Origin: Closterium sp. Naga37s-1
Lineage: Eukaryota; Streptophyta; Zygnematophyceae; Desmidiales; Closteriaceae
Length of the DNA: 64,000 bases
Assembly (NCBI GenBank): GCA_947471745.1
Contig: CANJKZ010000088.1
Location: 372,001 to 436,000 of the forward strand
Direction: 5' to 3'
Shown here piece by piece: positions 12,161 through 23,800 of this stretch (position 1 is its first letter; the number at the start of each line of letters is the position of its first letter). Below the pieces are notes generated by a model. It was given only the letters and a program-made list of their open reading frames with translations, was not told where the DNA came from and did not search any database. The translations under genes were made by a program, and so were the position numbers.

Positions 12161-12350
12161 GGTAAGCCGAGTCGCGCCGCCCAGCTGAGCCACGCCGCCC
12201 AGCCGAGCCGTGCCGCCCAGCCGAGCCGCGCTGCCCACTGAGCCGCGCCGCTCTACCAAGCCGCACTGCCCTACCGAGCCGCACTGCCCTCCTGCTTCTG
12301 CTGCTATTGCTGCTACTGCTACTACTCTTGCTACTGCTCCGACTGCTGCT

Positions 12351-15300
12351 ATGGCTAGTCCTACTGTTCTCACCTTTGATGCTGAGGGACGTGCAGTTGA
12401 CTTTGACGTGTGGGTTGACGACCTACATCTCTTTCTTCAGTGTGATTCTAGGGACGGTGTTTCTACTGCTCCTGCTGCCACTGCTGACAGTACGGTTCGC
12501 TCGCAGTGGACCACTCGTGACGCTGTTGCTCGCCTTGCTGTTCGCAGTCACCTGCCGCCTGCTGAGCGTGCGCATTTTGGCCTGTACAAGACTGCTCAGT
12601 CTTTGTACGACGCTGTAGTTGCACGCTACTCCTCCCCTGCCACTGCTGCCCTCAGCCGCCTCATGCTGCCGTACCTTTTCCCTGACCTTGCCGCCTTTGC
12701 CACAATCGCTGACCTAGTTGCTCACCTTCGCACTAGTGACGCCCGCTACCGCGCTGCCCTTCCCACTCAGTTCTGTGCCAAGAACCCCCCCCCCCCCCCA
12801 TGTACATCACCCTTTACTACCTAGTAACCCGCCTCCCTGACTCCCTTTCTTCAGTCAGGGACCACTTTCTCTCCCTTTGCCCCACCGAGCTGATTGTCGA
12901 CCTGCTAGAGGAGCGCCTTGCTGCAGTTGAGAAGAGTATCTTAGCTGTAGGTGCTTCTCGCGGCGACCGTCGCACCCCTTTCTTTGAGGGGTGTTCCCCT
13001 GTCCCCCTTCTCCCCTTTGTTGCTTCTGCTGCTGCTGTCAACCTTGTTGGCACTGAGGAGGTTGGAGCTGCGTCTGCCCTTAGTGGGAGACGCCACAACA
13101 GCAAGGGCAAGGGGAAGAAGGGTGGTGGAGGGGGCGGCGGGGGCAGCAGTGGAGGAGGTGGAGGAGGCGGAGGAGGTGGCGGTGGAGGTTGGGGTGGTAC
13201 CGGGAGTGGGGGCGTCAGTGGCGGCGGTGGAGGTGGTGGCGGCAGCGGTAGTGGAGGTGGCGGCGGCCGTTGTGCTGGTCGAGGTGCAGCCGCGCAGCGT
13301 GGAGGCTTCGGTGGCAGCCAGCGCCAGCAGCAGCTGCGCTCCCGTGAGACCCCGTCGGTCCAGCAGCTTCGTGAGTGGTACGCTGGGCGTGGGAGGTCTG
13401 GGGGTGCAGGTCCCTGCACTTACGTTCTTCCCACCGGCAGTCGTCGTGGGGAGGTGTGTGGGCTGCCACACACTACGCAGCGCTGCTTCGGTCGCTTGAC
13501 TGACGCCTGGCATGCCCAGTTTCCTGACGCTTTTGAGCTCCCTCGCTGGCATGATCTGCTTCTGCAGAATGTGCCTATCTTTGATCTTGATTTCGATGGT
13601 ATCCTTGCTGCCATGTATGCTTTTGCTGATAGTGCTGAGGGTGACTGTTACCTGAGTGTCCCACCCGACCCAGGCATTGCGGCTGCTGCTCTAGGTGCTA
13701 GTGGGGCTGCTGCTCTAGGTGCTAGTGCGTCTGCTGCTCCAGGTACTGGTGCGTCTGCTGCTCCAGGTGCTGGTGCGTCTGCTCTCTCTGGTACTGCACC
13801 TACTGCGGCCTTGCACACTTTCACACTGGACTCTGGTGCTTCGCGCTCTTTCTTTAGAGACAGCACCACACTCACGCCGCTCAGTCGGTCTGTTGCAGTC
13901 TCCCTTGCTGACCCCTCTGGGGGCCCAGTCCTTGCACACTCTTCCACGGTTCTACCGTGTCCTGCGGCCCTGTCGGGCTTGCTGTCAGGACTCCACCTCC
14001 CCTCGTTCTCTACGAACTTGGTGAGTGGAGCTGACCTCCAGGACGCGTGGGTTGACCAGTTCACCCCTGGAGGTCAGCGTGTGACCCACTGCACTTGCTC
14101 TCGGACGGGCCGCCACCTGGCCACGTTCACCCGTCGGCCAGGGTCGAGTCTGTACACACTGACTACTGCGCCTCCTCCGGTCTCTTCGTCTGGTCAGGTA
14201 GCTTCGTCTAGTCAGGTGTTTGCTGCCGCGTCCAGGTCTAGTCCTGCGTCTGCCCCCTGCTCGTGTCGTCCTCTGTCGCACGAGACTCTCCTTTGGCACC
14301 ACCGTCTTGGTCACCCCTCCCTGCCTCATCTTGGAGGTATGGCCTCCCGTGCCCTTGTCTCGGGTCTACCCCGGTCTCTCCCTCCCCTTCCTCCGGGGCC
14401 TGCCCCTACCTGTGTTCCTTGTGTCGAGGGCCGGCAGCGCGCTGCTCCTCACTCCTCCACGTTCCCTCCGACTGAGGCTCCTCTGCAGACTCTTCACATG
14501 GACGTGTGGGGCCCAGCCCGCGTCCGTGGCCAGGGTCACGAGCGTTACTTCCTGCTGGTCGTTGACGACTACTCGCGTTACACCACAGTCTTCCCCTTGC
14601 GCAGCAAGGGTGAGGTCTCTGAGGTGTTGATCGACTGGATCCGCGGTGCTCGTCGTCAGCTTAGTGAGAGTTTCGGCTCGGACCTCCCTGTTCTGCGTCT
14701 GCACTCAGACAGAGGTGGTGAGTTTTCCTCCAACCTCCTGAGGGCCTTCAGTCGTGCGGAGGGCATCCGCCAGACGTTCACGCTTCCGGCCTCCCCATAG
14801 CAAAATGGGATTGCTGAGCGCCGCATTGGCATGGTCATGGACGTCGCTCGTACGTCCATGATCCATGCGGCTGCTCCCCATTTTCTGTGGCCGATTGCGG
14901 TTCAGTACGCGGCGCATCAGATCAACCTTCAGCCTCGTGTCTCCTTGCCGGAGACCACACCTACTCTGAGGTGGACAGGGAAGGTTTGCGATGCGTCTGC
15001 GTTCCGTGTCTGGGGATCTTGAGCTTTTGTCCGCGATACTTCCGCGGACAAGCTGTCCTCCCATGCCGTTCCCTGTGTCTTCCTTGGCTTCCCCCCTGAC
15101 GCACCCGGGTGGCAGTTCTACCACCCCACCTTGCGTCGTGTTCTGTCCTCTCATGACGTCACGTTGACGAGTCGGTGTCTTACTACCGTCTCTTTCCCTA
15201 CCGCGCTGCCTCTCCCCCCCCCCCGCGACTCTTCCTAGTACCAGGTACTCCTCCGGTAGACCCCCTCCCCCCTCAGGGTCCTGCCCCCTCAGGTGTGTCT

Positions 15301-18223
15301 CAGGTAGACCCTGCCGAGCCGGTAGAGGTAGCTGTCGACTCAGGTGCTGCTAGGGGTGCTGAGCCTGCGGGTGCGGGGACTGGGGGTGCTGAGCCTGGGG
15401 GTGCTGACTCTGGGGGTGCTGCGTCTTGGGGTGCTGAGCCTGCGTGTGCTGAGTCTGGAGGTTCTCCGGGTGTCCCGTTGCGGCGGGAGCCCCTCTCTCC
15501 GCAGCGGCTTTGTGAGTGGTACGCTCGACGCTGTCGCCGTGCTACTAGTGCTACTGGTGCTGGAGCCGCTGGTCCTGGAGGCGTTCGTACTGGCGGTGCT
15601 GGAGCTGCTGGTGCTGGTGCTGTTGGTGCTGGAGCTACTGGCGGTGCTGCTGGTGCTGGTGCTGATGGAGGTGCTGCTGGTGCCGGAGCTGCTGGAGGTG
15701 CTGCTGGTAGTGGAGCTGCTGGACGTGCTGCTGGTGCTGGGGCTACTGGAGGTGCTGCTGGTGCTGGATCTACTGGCGGTGCTGCTGGTGCTGGTGCTGC
15801 TGGAGGTGCTGCTGGTGCTGGAGCTACTGGAGGTGCTGCTGGTGCTGGAGCTCCTGGAGGTGCTGCTGGTGCTGGTGCTGCTGGAGCTGCTGGAGGAGGT
15901 ACTGGTGCTGTCTCTACTGTTTCTGGAGTCGCTGCGCGGCCGCGGCCGTACTACGTTCCGCTCCTTCAGCAGGTTCTTGGTCTACCGCCCTCTCCTGGTC
16001 CTACTCCTCCGTTACTGAGTCCACCGCCTGTCCAGTCACAGTCGCCGTTACCACTGTCCTCTCCACTGCCTGGTCCTTCTCCTTACTCTGGACCGACTAG
16101 AGGTCTTACGGAGCGTCGTGAGCCTGAGTCGCGTCCTGTGTCGCCTGTCTCGTGCTGCGTCGCCTGTCCGCATTGCTCGCGCTGGTCGTGTTTTGCGTCC
16201 GCGTCCTCCTCCTGTCCCTGGCACTCACTCTATGACACTGCGTCCTTCCACTGCTCCACAGCGTGTCCCTCTGCCCTCTTCTCCTGTGTCCTCTCTTCCT
16301 GACGGTCCCGACCCGGAGTCTGACTCCCTTCGTGCTGCTAGTCCTACTGTCAGGCGCTTCCTGGCCACTGCTGTCACTGACCCTCTGTTTGAGTCCACTG
16401 CTGCGTCTGCTCTCATTGCTGAGCTTGTTGACTTTGCTTCAGCCTGTCGCCTAGACTACGCCACTAGTCTTGTTGCTGAGTCTGCGTCTGTGTCTGTTTG
16501 TCCTCCGTCTGTCGGGGGTGAGTGTGCTCTTGGCACGGACGTTCTTGAGGAAAGACAGGAGGAGTTTGAGTGCTTTGCCGCTGCTGTACCTCATCTCGTG
16601 TCCATGCTGCTTGCCCCTGAGGGAGACCCGGATGCACTAGACATCCCGACCCCGCGCTCTTACGCAGAGGCGATAGAGGGTCCCTACTCCTCTCAGTGGC
16701 AGGCAGCTGTGGACGCCGAGATGGCTTCCTGGAAGTCCACAGGCACCTACGTCGACGAGGTTCCCCCACCTGGGGCGAACATCGTCAGTGGCATGTGGAT
16801 CTTCAGGGTGAAGCGGCCGCCGGGTTCTCCGCCTGTCTTCAAGGCGCGTTACGTTGCACGTGGCTTCAGTCAGCGACAGGGAGTTGACTTCTTCCAGACC
16901 TTCTCCCCTGCCCCGAAGATGACCACTCTTCGGGTACTGCTGCACGTAGCTGCTCAGCGTGACTACGAGCTCCACTCGCTTGACTTCAGCACAGCCTTCC
17001 TACAGGGCAGCCTGCACGAGGAGATCTGGCTGCGCCGCCCACCTGGCTTCACTGGGTCGTTTCCTGCTGGTACCCAGTGGAGCCTCCGGCGGCCAGTCTA
17101 CGGTCTCCGCCAGGCACCCTGTGAGTGGCACGACACTCTGAGGACCACTCTTGCTACTCTTGGTTTTGCTCCTTCCACTGCTGACCCTTCTCTGTTTCTA
17201 CGCACTGACACCACTCTGCCGCCGTTCTACGTTCTCGTGTACGTAGACGACCTTGTCTTTGCTACTGCTGACACTGAGGCACTCGCCCACGTGAAGTCCG
17301 AGCTGCAGAAGAGACACACGTGCACAGACCTGGGTGAGCTGACAAGCTATCTTGGCTTGCGGATCACCCGGGACAGAGCACAGTGCACCATTATCTTGAC
17401 TCAGTCACACATGGTGCAGCAGGTCCTTCAGCGCTTCGGCTTCACGTACTCCTCGCCACAGTCCACTCCTCTGCCTACCGGTCACTCGCTCTCAGCTCCA
17501 CCTTCGGACGAGTCCGTAGAGCCGAGTGGCCCGTATCCATAGCTTGTGGGCTGCCTCATGTACCTGATGACTTGCACACGACCTGACCTCGCATACCCTC
17601 TCAGCCTTCTGGCTCGCTAAGTGGCTCCCGGTAGGCACCGAAAGGTACACTGGGATGCTGCGAAGAGGGTGTTGCGCTACTTGTGCAGTACATCGGGCAT
17701 GGGGCTCGTGCTTGGAGGACGGGCTCGAGTTGTCCTCACTGGTCACGCTGACGCCTCCTGGGTTGACGACTTGGCTACGCAGCGGTCGTCACAGGGTTAC
17801 ACCTTCAGTCTTGGCTCCGGTTCTGTCTCTTGGCGGTCTACCCGCTCTTCTTCTGTTCTCAGCTCCAGTTGTGAGGCTGAGATCTACGCTGGGGCCATGG
17901 CTGCACAGGAGCTACGCTGGCTCACCTACCTGCTGACCGACTTGGGAGAGGCGCCTCGTTCTCCTCCAGTTCTGTACGTCGACAACAAGGCCATGCTGGC
18001 CTTGTGTCAGGAGCACAGACTGGAGCACAGAACGAAGCACATTGCTCTGCGCTACTTCCTTGCTCGAGAGTTGCAGCAGCGTGGCCAGCTTCGTCTTGCT
18101 TACGTGGCCTCACAGGCCAACACTGCTGATGTTTTCACCAAGGCACTTCAGCCTTGTGATCATCAGCGTTTCTGTACTGTTCTAGGCCTTGTACCTACTG
18201 TGCCTCACTTGCTGACTTCTTGA
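12351..18223 (+). pseudogene. Cop-B gag-pol coding region (fossil)
   Basis: Begins MASPTVLTF. Gag capsid-like region to about 12960, Gly-rich linker (about 13110-13290), variant C-x13-C-x3-H-x4-C knuckle (about 13410-13490), protease DSGAS (about 13830), LWHHRLGH (about 14290), integrase core from LHMDVWG (about 14500-14930), a very regular Gly/Ala repeat linker (about 15590-15910), RT with YVDD (about 17240) and RNase H (about 17640-18190) ending in the conserved TKALQP region. Broken in about five places. Confidence 0.9.
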
Positions 18224-18451
18224 CTCTGCTTGTACTGTACTCTATATACATATACCTGCATGCTTACACTTGCTAGGTTGTGTTCACTGTATTGTTTGCT
18301 TTCCTTTATATAACTCTGCATGTGAACTGGCCTTGTGGCCCTTTGCTTGTGCTCAGACTGCGTGGTGACTTTGTGATCCACCCTGAGCTTGCTTTGCCTT
18401 GTTGACTGGTCTTGTGACCTCTTGTTCTCCCCCACTTTGCCTATGGGGGTG

Positions 18452-18582
18452 TGTCAAGCTTATATATGCTATAGTCTATTTAGGCTGTAGTGGGGTAGTT
18501 CTTATAGGGTACAACACTTTTAGGTTTCTTACTTGTACCCACCTGCTTCCTAGTTCATTCATTCTGTTCCTTATTTCTAACA
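18452..18582 (+). repeat. 3' LTR of Cop-B
   Basis: Partner of 11264-11394. Preceded by the purine tract cctatgggggtg and followed by target duplication ggacg. Confidence 0.94.
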
Positions 18583-18639
18583 GGACGGCCCTCATGATCG
18601 AAGGTGAGAACACCGAGAGAAGCCATAGCGGGCAGAGCA

Positions 18640-19200
18640 AGGTGGCGTGCGACCAGTAGAGCAGCACACACGCAAGGACGGCGCGACGGGCAGGGCGGCG
18701 CGCGAGCACTAGGGAAGCGCGCAGGGCAGGGCGGGGCAGCGCACGGCTAGGGAAGAGCGGCGCGCTGCCAGGGCAGGGCGGCGCAACTAGCAGGGCAGGG
18801 CGGCGGCCAGCAGGGCGGCGCGCGGGCAGGGCAGGGCGGCGCGGCGGCCAGCAGGGTGGCGCGCGGGCAGGGCAGGACGGCACGGCGGCCAGCAGGGCGG
18901 CGTGCGGGCAGGGCACGGCGGCACGGCGGCCAGCAGGGCTCCGCGCGGGCAGGGCAGGGCGGCGCTGCGGCCAGCAGGGCGGCGCGCGTGCAGGGCAGGG
19001 CAACGTGGCGGTCAGCAGGGCGACGTGACGGGCAGGGGAGGGTGGCGTGCTACCAGCAGGGCGGCGTGACAGGCAGAGCAGGGCAGTGCGTAGCCAGCAG
19101 GGCGGCGCGACTGGCAGGGCATGGCGGCACGCGGCTGGCAGGGAGGCGCGACGGGCAGGGCAGGGCAGCGCGACTAGTGGGGCAGCGCTACTAGCGGGGA
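18640..19200 (-). repeat. GC-rich tandem array in the Cop-E leader
   Basis: Units built on gcagggcggcgcg (plus-strand reading) run between the gag start and the primer site of Cop-E. Open frames in it on both strands are by-products of the repeat. Confidence 0.8.
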
Positions 19201-19257
19201 ACTATGCGGTGGGCCCTAAAAAAAAAAGGTCCTGGAACAGGACCTGCTCTGATACCA

Positions 19258-19388
19258 TGTCAAGAAACTGAACGAGAATGAATGCATTGAGAAGAAAGTT
19301 GGTACAAGTACTAACCCTTACTGGGTTGTACCCCTTATGGGCTACCCCACTACAATCTACACAATATAAACATTATAATAGTTTGACA
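19258..19388 (-). repeat. 5' LTR of Cop-E (131 bp)
   Basis: On the minus strand it starts TGTCAAAC and ends TTCTTGACA, followed by TGGTATCAGAGC. It has the shared AGTGGGG core and a GGGTACAA / TTGTACC pair. The sequence just outside (cattg) is a possible target duplication, but its partner is lost. Confidence 0.88.
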
Positions 19389-19555
19389 CATTGGGTTACC
19401 GACAAGTAGCATTCCTTTTCTGGGAGGGAAAAATCGTCGCAATGCTGCGTGTCAGCTTTGGCTCTGGCATAAATCATTCGCACCCAATATTGAAACGATA
19501 ACTGGAAATTCGATGAATCACCAGCGATTTCGACTAAACATACCCATGCAATCAT

Positions 19556-20057
19556 CAACAAGGACAAGTTTTTCGTTTGCACAGGCAAGAAATTGCCTTG
19601 GATTATGGTTGAAAAAACTGCTGCCATTAAGAACGATGTTAACAAAAGCAACAGGAGCGTGATGGTTTGCACCTTCAGCTCCAGCAGTGCAAACAGCACG
19701 AGCTGCGCATCTATGTGAATTCCTGCTGTAAAAGCCAGCACAAAAGATTCAGTATAAAAAATCTAAAAAAAAAACCAGACCTCAGAAAAAAAGGTTGGGC
19801 TGTCCAACCTGAGAAAGGCTTCTACTGCTGTTGTCCCTGTTGACGCTGCTACTATTGCAGCTCCTGCTAAGAACTCTGATACAAGGTCAAAGCATATGCC
19901 AAAATATGAAAAGCATGATGCGGCCAAGGTAAATGTGGAAGGGACAACAGCAAATAAGGCATCAAACGTGATGCCTAGAGGGATGAGGCGGATGGGGAAG
20001 TGGGTGAGTAGAGCTTGGACATCTTTAGCCTTGAATATGTGGCACAATGGCAACTAA
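19556..20057 (+). pseudogene. decayed copy of the unit-2 gene
   Basis: The translated stretch matches the protein at 32781-33617 over its C-terminal two thirds: GKK-PWI-EKTAA-KNDVNK, then VMVCTFSSSSANSTSCAS, then GTTANKASN and R-MRRMGKWVSRAW near the end. Several stop codons and an A-rich insertion (about 19755-19780) break it, so it is not expected to make protein. The N-terminal third is unrecognisable, and Cop-E lies just upstream. It ends at a TAA where the unit-2 gene ends in TAG. The function of the family is unknown to me. Confidence 0.7.
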
Positions 20058-20116
20058 GGTAAAGCTAGTGGGGGTGATATGGAATGATGGTGGTAGGAGT
20101 GCACCCCCTTTTTTTC

Positions 20117-20135
20117 CATCCCGCCTCGCGGGATG
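20117..20135 (+). ncRNA. conserved 3' hairpin of unit 1
   Basis: CATCCCGC, loop CTC, GCGGGATG: eight perfect base pairs, about 60 bases after the coding relic and just after a run of T. The equivalent hairpin in unit 2 has T-A where this has C-G, so pairing is kept by a double change. It is followed in all copies by TTGTGGGA. It may act in RNA processing or stability; that is inference. Confidence 0.5.
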
Positions 20136-20736
20136 TTGTGGGAAAGATGGGAATGAATGGTGGATGGAGAGAAAGGAATGGCGTGGATGCCACTTTAGAC
20201 TTGGTAGTTCTGCCTGTTTTAGTAATTTCTATGAATGCATCATCTTTTCATCCTCTAATATGAATTGGGTTGAATGGAGAGCACGGATAGGCGGAATGAG
20301 CGTGAAATAGAGATTTATGAGGTATGCTGGCCATGTTTCATACTCAGATGGGACTCTTACTGTACGAGCAGAATATACACAAAACTTTCCATAATTGAGC
20401 AATCATGGTGAGTTAAAGCGGAAAACCATGGTCACTGCTGAATTTTAATGGTCAGATTATGGACCTATGACAAAAATGAACATTGGTAAAATTGTAGACA
20501 ATGATGACAAGATTTGGTCAGGCTGAACACAATCTTAGAAACGGTTTGCTTGTTGAAAATTAAAAGAGTGGTGTATCAACGAAAACAAGGCCAATGGTCA
20601 GAATTGCAAAAAATGATTGGAATGACAACAGAATACAACCTGAATGAAGAATGAATCATTATCGCTTGTGAATGAACAGAGCTCGTCACGAAAAAGACGG
20701 TCCATGCATTAATTTGACTTATACTCCCACTGCCTT

Positions 20737-20850
20737 GTTCCCATTCTCATCATCCCACTGCCGTGTTCCCATTCTCATCATCCCACTGCCGTGTTCCCAT
20801 TCTCATCATCCCACTGCCATCTTCTCACTATCATTATCCCACTGCCATCC
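20737..20850 (+). repeat. minisatellite, about 27-bp CCCACTGCCGTGTTCCCATT unit
   Basis: Three to four copies of ccactgccgtgttcccattctcatcat. The same type of repeat sits at the equivalent place in unit 2 (about 31970-32140, opposite strand). Confidence 0.85.
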
Positions 20851-21149
20851 CACTGTTATCAAGGAGGGGTTAGAAGGGAAGGAGGAGGAATGCAGCAGGA
20901 AGGAACGGGGTGACGTTGCGAGGCTTACAGATGTGCCCATATTTCTTATCCACTTTTTTGTTGTTACTTGTCCTGCCACCTTCCCGTTGCCATTTTTCTC
21001 ATCAATTTCCATTTTCAAGTATTTTTCTCCAGTCAGCTTGTCATTGCCAGCTCTCCTATTAGCTTCGCTCATTCTCCCTTGTCCAACCAGCTTGATGGTT
21101 GTGGTGTTCATGTAGTCTAGGATGACCTGGGGTGGGATGAGGTGATGGG

Positions 21150-21356
21150 AATGTGAGATGGAATGAGGTGATATTGAGATGGGATGAGTTGATATTGAGA
21201 TGGGATGAGGTGATATTGAGATGGGATGAGTTGATATTGAGATGGGATGAGGTGATATTCAGATGGGATGAGTTGATATTGAGATGGGATGAGTTGATAT
21301 TAAGATGGGATCAGATGATATTAAGATGGGATGAGGTGATATTGAGATGGGATGAG
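21150..21356 (+). repeat. minisatellite, about 21-bp unit, left part
   Basis: About ten copies of gatattgagatgggatgaggt with small variations. The array continues at 23125-23265 on the other side of Cop-J. Unit 2 has a related array at 31030-31257. Confidence 0.9.
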
Positions 21357-21539
21357 TGTTAAGATAGTAGGCAGAATGAGGAGCCATGGCTAGGGTTTAG
21401 CTAGCCAGGCAAGAGAGAATAAGCAAAAGAGGAGCATTGGACTAGCAAGCAGGAGGATACATATAGGAAACCCTAGATTGGGCTGTACTCACTATTGAGT
21501 ACCCCACTGCAGGCTAGACAAATATAACATATTCTGACA
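21357..21539 (-). repeat. 3' LTR of Cop-J
   Basis: 183 bp, starts TGTTAAGATAG and ends ATTCTGACA on the plus strand. Identical by eye to 22942-23124. In place of the GGGTACAA pair it has GTACTCA / TGAGTAC around four bases. Confidence 0.95.
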
Positions 21540-22299
21540 CACCCCCATAGCCAAAGTGGGGTGTAATCAGCACAAGAAGCAAAGCAAAACAAGCTCAGGG
21601 TGGATCACAATGTCACCACACATTCTGAGCACAAGTACAAGAAGTAACAGTTTAAAGTTCACAAATGTAAGCAAAGCTAGAGGCTATCACAGAGGGCAAG
21701 TGTGGAGGAGGAGGGACTATGAGAGGAGAGGAGGTAGTGGGCGGCAGCTGAAGCTGCTGGCACACGGCGCAACTGGAGCAACTGGCACACTGGCAACTGA
21801 AGCAACTGGCACACTGGCAACTGGAGCAACTGGCACACGGGCTACTGGAGTAACTGGCTCCGCTGCTAACTCTGAGCGGCAGGAGCAACGGACTCACGGG
21901 CGACTGGAGCAACTGGCTCACGAGCGACTGGCGCAACGGGCTCACGGGCGACTGGCGCAACGGTCTCACGGGCGACTGGAGCTGCGGGCTTCACGGCGGC
22001 CACCCCCCTTCAACCTCCCCAAACTATCCCACCCCCCTTTCACACACCCCCTGCTGCACCCCTAGGTTCACTCACACACGCCTCCCCCTTAGTACCACTC
22101 CGACAGCTCCCACACACCCACACCCCTAGCACCACTCCGTCAGCTCCCACACACCCACCCCCCTCAGCGGCAGCTGTAGCAGTGGGAGATGGAGTAGGAG
22201 GAGGAGCAGGGGATGCCACACACCCGCCACCCCCTACTCGCCACCCCCAAACCCTAACACAGGGCAGGGCAGGATGGCGGGTAGGGAGGTTACGGGGGG

Positions 22300-22780
22300 G
22301 GGGGGGGGGGGCAGGGCGACGACGAAGACGGGAGGGGCCGACTCGCGGCCCCCCAGGGCGCCACAACAGGTGGCAGAAGGGGCGACGCACGGGCCCCCCC
22401 CAGGTCGCCTCGACAGGCGACGGGAAAAGGGCCTGGGCGGGGCCGCGACGGGGCCGCGACGAGGCCGCGACAGGCGTCGGGGCAAGGCCGGGGCGGGGCC
22501 GCGACGGGGCCGCGACGGGGGACGGGGCAGGGCCGGGGCGGGGCCGCGACGGGGCCGCGACGGGGCCGCGACAGAGCTGCGGCGGGCGACGGGGCAGGGC
22601 CGGGGCGGGGGGCCGCGACGGGGGGCCGCGACGGGGGGGGCGCGACGGGGGCCCGCGACGGGGGGTCGCGACGGGGGGCCGCGACGGGGGGGCGCGACGG
22701 GGGGCCGCGACGGGGGGCCGCGACGTGGGGCCGCGACGGGGCCGCGACAGGCGACGGGGCAGGGCCGGGGCGAGGCACCG
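22300..22780 (-). repeat. G-rich / C-rich array inside Cop-J
   Basis: Tandem ggggccgcgacg units, plus a run of more than ten G near 22297-22310. Long open frames on both strands here are repeat artefacts. Confidence 0.85.
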
Positions 22781-22941
22781 CCGCGCGCCACGGGGCGCCC
22801 GACGGTCAGAAAACCGCCGCGCGCCACGAGCGCGCGGCGGGAAGAAAAAAACAGCGTCGCGCGCCACGGGGCGCGCGACAGACAGGAAAGCAGCGGAAGC
22901 AGGTGGGCCCACAGGCCAAGAGCGTAACAGCTCTGACACCA

Positions 22942-23124
22942 TGTTAAGATAGTAGGCAGAATGAGGAGCCATGGCTAGGGTTTAGCTAGCCAGGCAAGAG
23001 AGAATAAGCAAAAGAGGAGCATTGGACTAGCAAGCAGGAGGATACATATAGGAAACCCTAGATTGGGCTGTACTCACTATTGAGTACCCCACTGCAGGCT
23101 AGACAAATATAACATATTCTGACA
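22942..23124 (-). repeat. 5' LTR of Cop-J
   Basis: Partner of 21357-21539. Adjacent to the primer site. Confidence 0.95.
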
Positions 23125-23265
23125 ATGAGGTGATATTGAGATGGGATGAGGTGATATTGAGATGGGATGAGGTGATGTTGAGATGGGATGAGGTGATATT
23201 AAGATGGGATGAGGTGATATTGAGATGGGATGAGTTGATATTAAGATTGAATGAGTTGAGGTGGG
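23125..23265 (+). repeat. minisatellite, about 21-bp unit, right part
   Basis: Continuation of the array at 21150-21356, interrupted by Cop-J; the first five bases are the target duplication. Confidence 0.9.
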
Positions 23266-23800
23266 TGAGTGTGACATGAAATGAGGTGATATGCATGTGA
23301 GGAAGTGGGTAAGGCACAGGAATTTCAGATTGAAACCAGAAGGATGAGAGTGGGGAGCAAAGGGTAAACGGCATGCTGAACAGCATGCGCTCTCACATTG
23401 TTCAAGCATATGCATTAACCCATCCTGTATATGTGTGTCGTAGTGCCTCATGCAGGGCTGTTGCAGTAGTTCAGGCATGAGGATAGGACCTGGCTTATGC
23501 TGCCACTTGCCTCTGTGAAACCACATCAGGGAGCAACTGGTTTTCCTTCAGAGGTGTTCCACATGAGCACTTGCAGGGGGGTATGTGGTGATGACATCAC
23601 ATCACCAGCTGATGTCATAAGGCAGGTACCATAGGTGGAAGACAGCATTCTAGCATGTGTGTGGGATCAGTGTGCGGCATTCCTATTGGCACACAACATC
23701 TCTACATTTGTGGGGGGTCGTTCTGTTCAGCAATGTGGGTGCTTTTTTCGTGCTTGACAATGTCTACATGCGTTTGCAACACCACCAGTATTCTTTTTCG

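Larger units (their letters stand above)
11264..18582 (+). mobile_element. Cop-B, full-length copia element nested in Cop-E
   Basis: Both LTRs (131 bp) and the target duplication ggacg (11259-11263 and 18583-18587) are present. A primer site (tggtattctgagc) follows the 5' LTR and a polypurine tract (tatgggggtg) precedes the 3' LTR. The LTRs differ at about 4 of 131 positions (near 3%), so it is fairly young. The coding part is broken in about five places. It lies opposite to Cop-E and cuts that element's gag near its start, a clear order-of-insertion signal. Confidence 0.96.
10117..19388 (-). mobile_element. Cop-E, copia element fragment split by Cop-B
   Basis: Minus strand. The 5' LTR is 19388-19258. 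It is followed by a primer site TGGTATCAGAGCAGG, a GC-rich leader (about 19245-18632) and a gag start at 18626. Gag is interrupted a few codons later by the whole of Cop-B, and its remaining part lies at 11263-10120. Protease, integrase, RT and the 3' LTR are absent; homology stops beside the presumed Cop-F LTR, so Cop-F may have landed there. Gag has the Gly-rich linker and the stretched zinc knuckle of the Cop-A lineage. Broken fossil. It was present before Cop-B arrived. Confidence 0.88.
21357..23124 (-). mobile_element. Cop-J, non-autonomous copia derivative without gag-pol
   Basis: Two LTRs of 183 bp look identical base for base. Target duplication is atgag (21352-21356 and 23125-23129). 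On the minus strand a primer site TGGTGTCAGAGC follows the 5' LTR (23124-22942), and a purine tract CTATGGGGGTG precedes the 3' LTR (21539-21357). The 1.4-kb interior is a G/C-rich array (about 22300-22780) plus caactggcacac-type repeats (about 21760-21960). About 100 bp beside the purine tract match the 3' untranslated part of Cop-A, B and H (gtggatcaca, gcaaagcaa). There is no capsid, protease, integrase or RT. It looks whole as a non-coding element and is very young. Confidence 0.93.
19555..23800 (+). repeat. gene-bearing unit 1, arm 1 of the large inverted duplication
   Basis: By eye this stretch aligns, in reverse complement, with 33280-30565: the coding relic, the hairpin, the CCCACTGCC minisatellite, the gatgggatga minisatellite, and the tail with caactggttttccttcagag near 23540 and cagtgtgcggcattcc near 23670. 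The arms are diverged but collinear over about 2.7 kb. Arm 1 is longer only because Cop-J is inserted at 21357-23124. Its left end is cut by Cop-E. Confidence 0.8.

Noticed and set aside
22182-22972. Long Arg/Gly- or Pro-rich proteins in Cop-J
   Set aside because: Open on several frames of both strands at once, purely from the ggggccgcgacg array.
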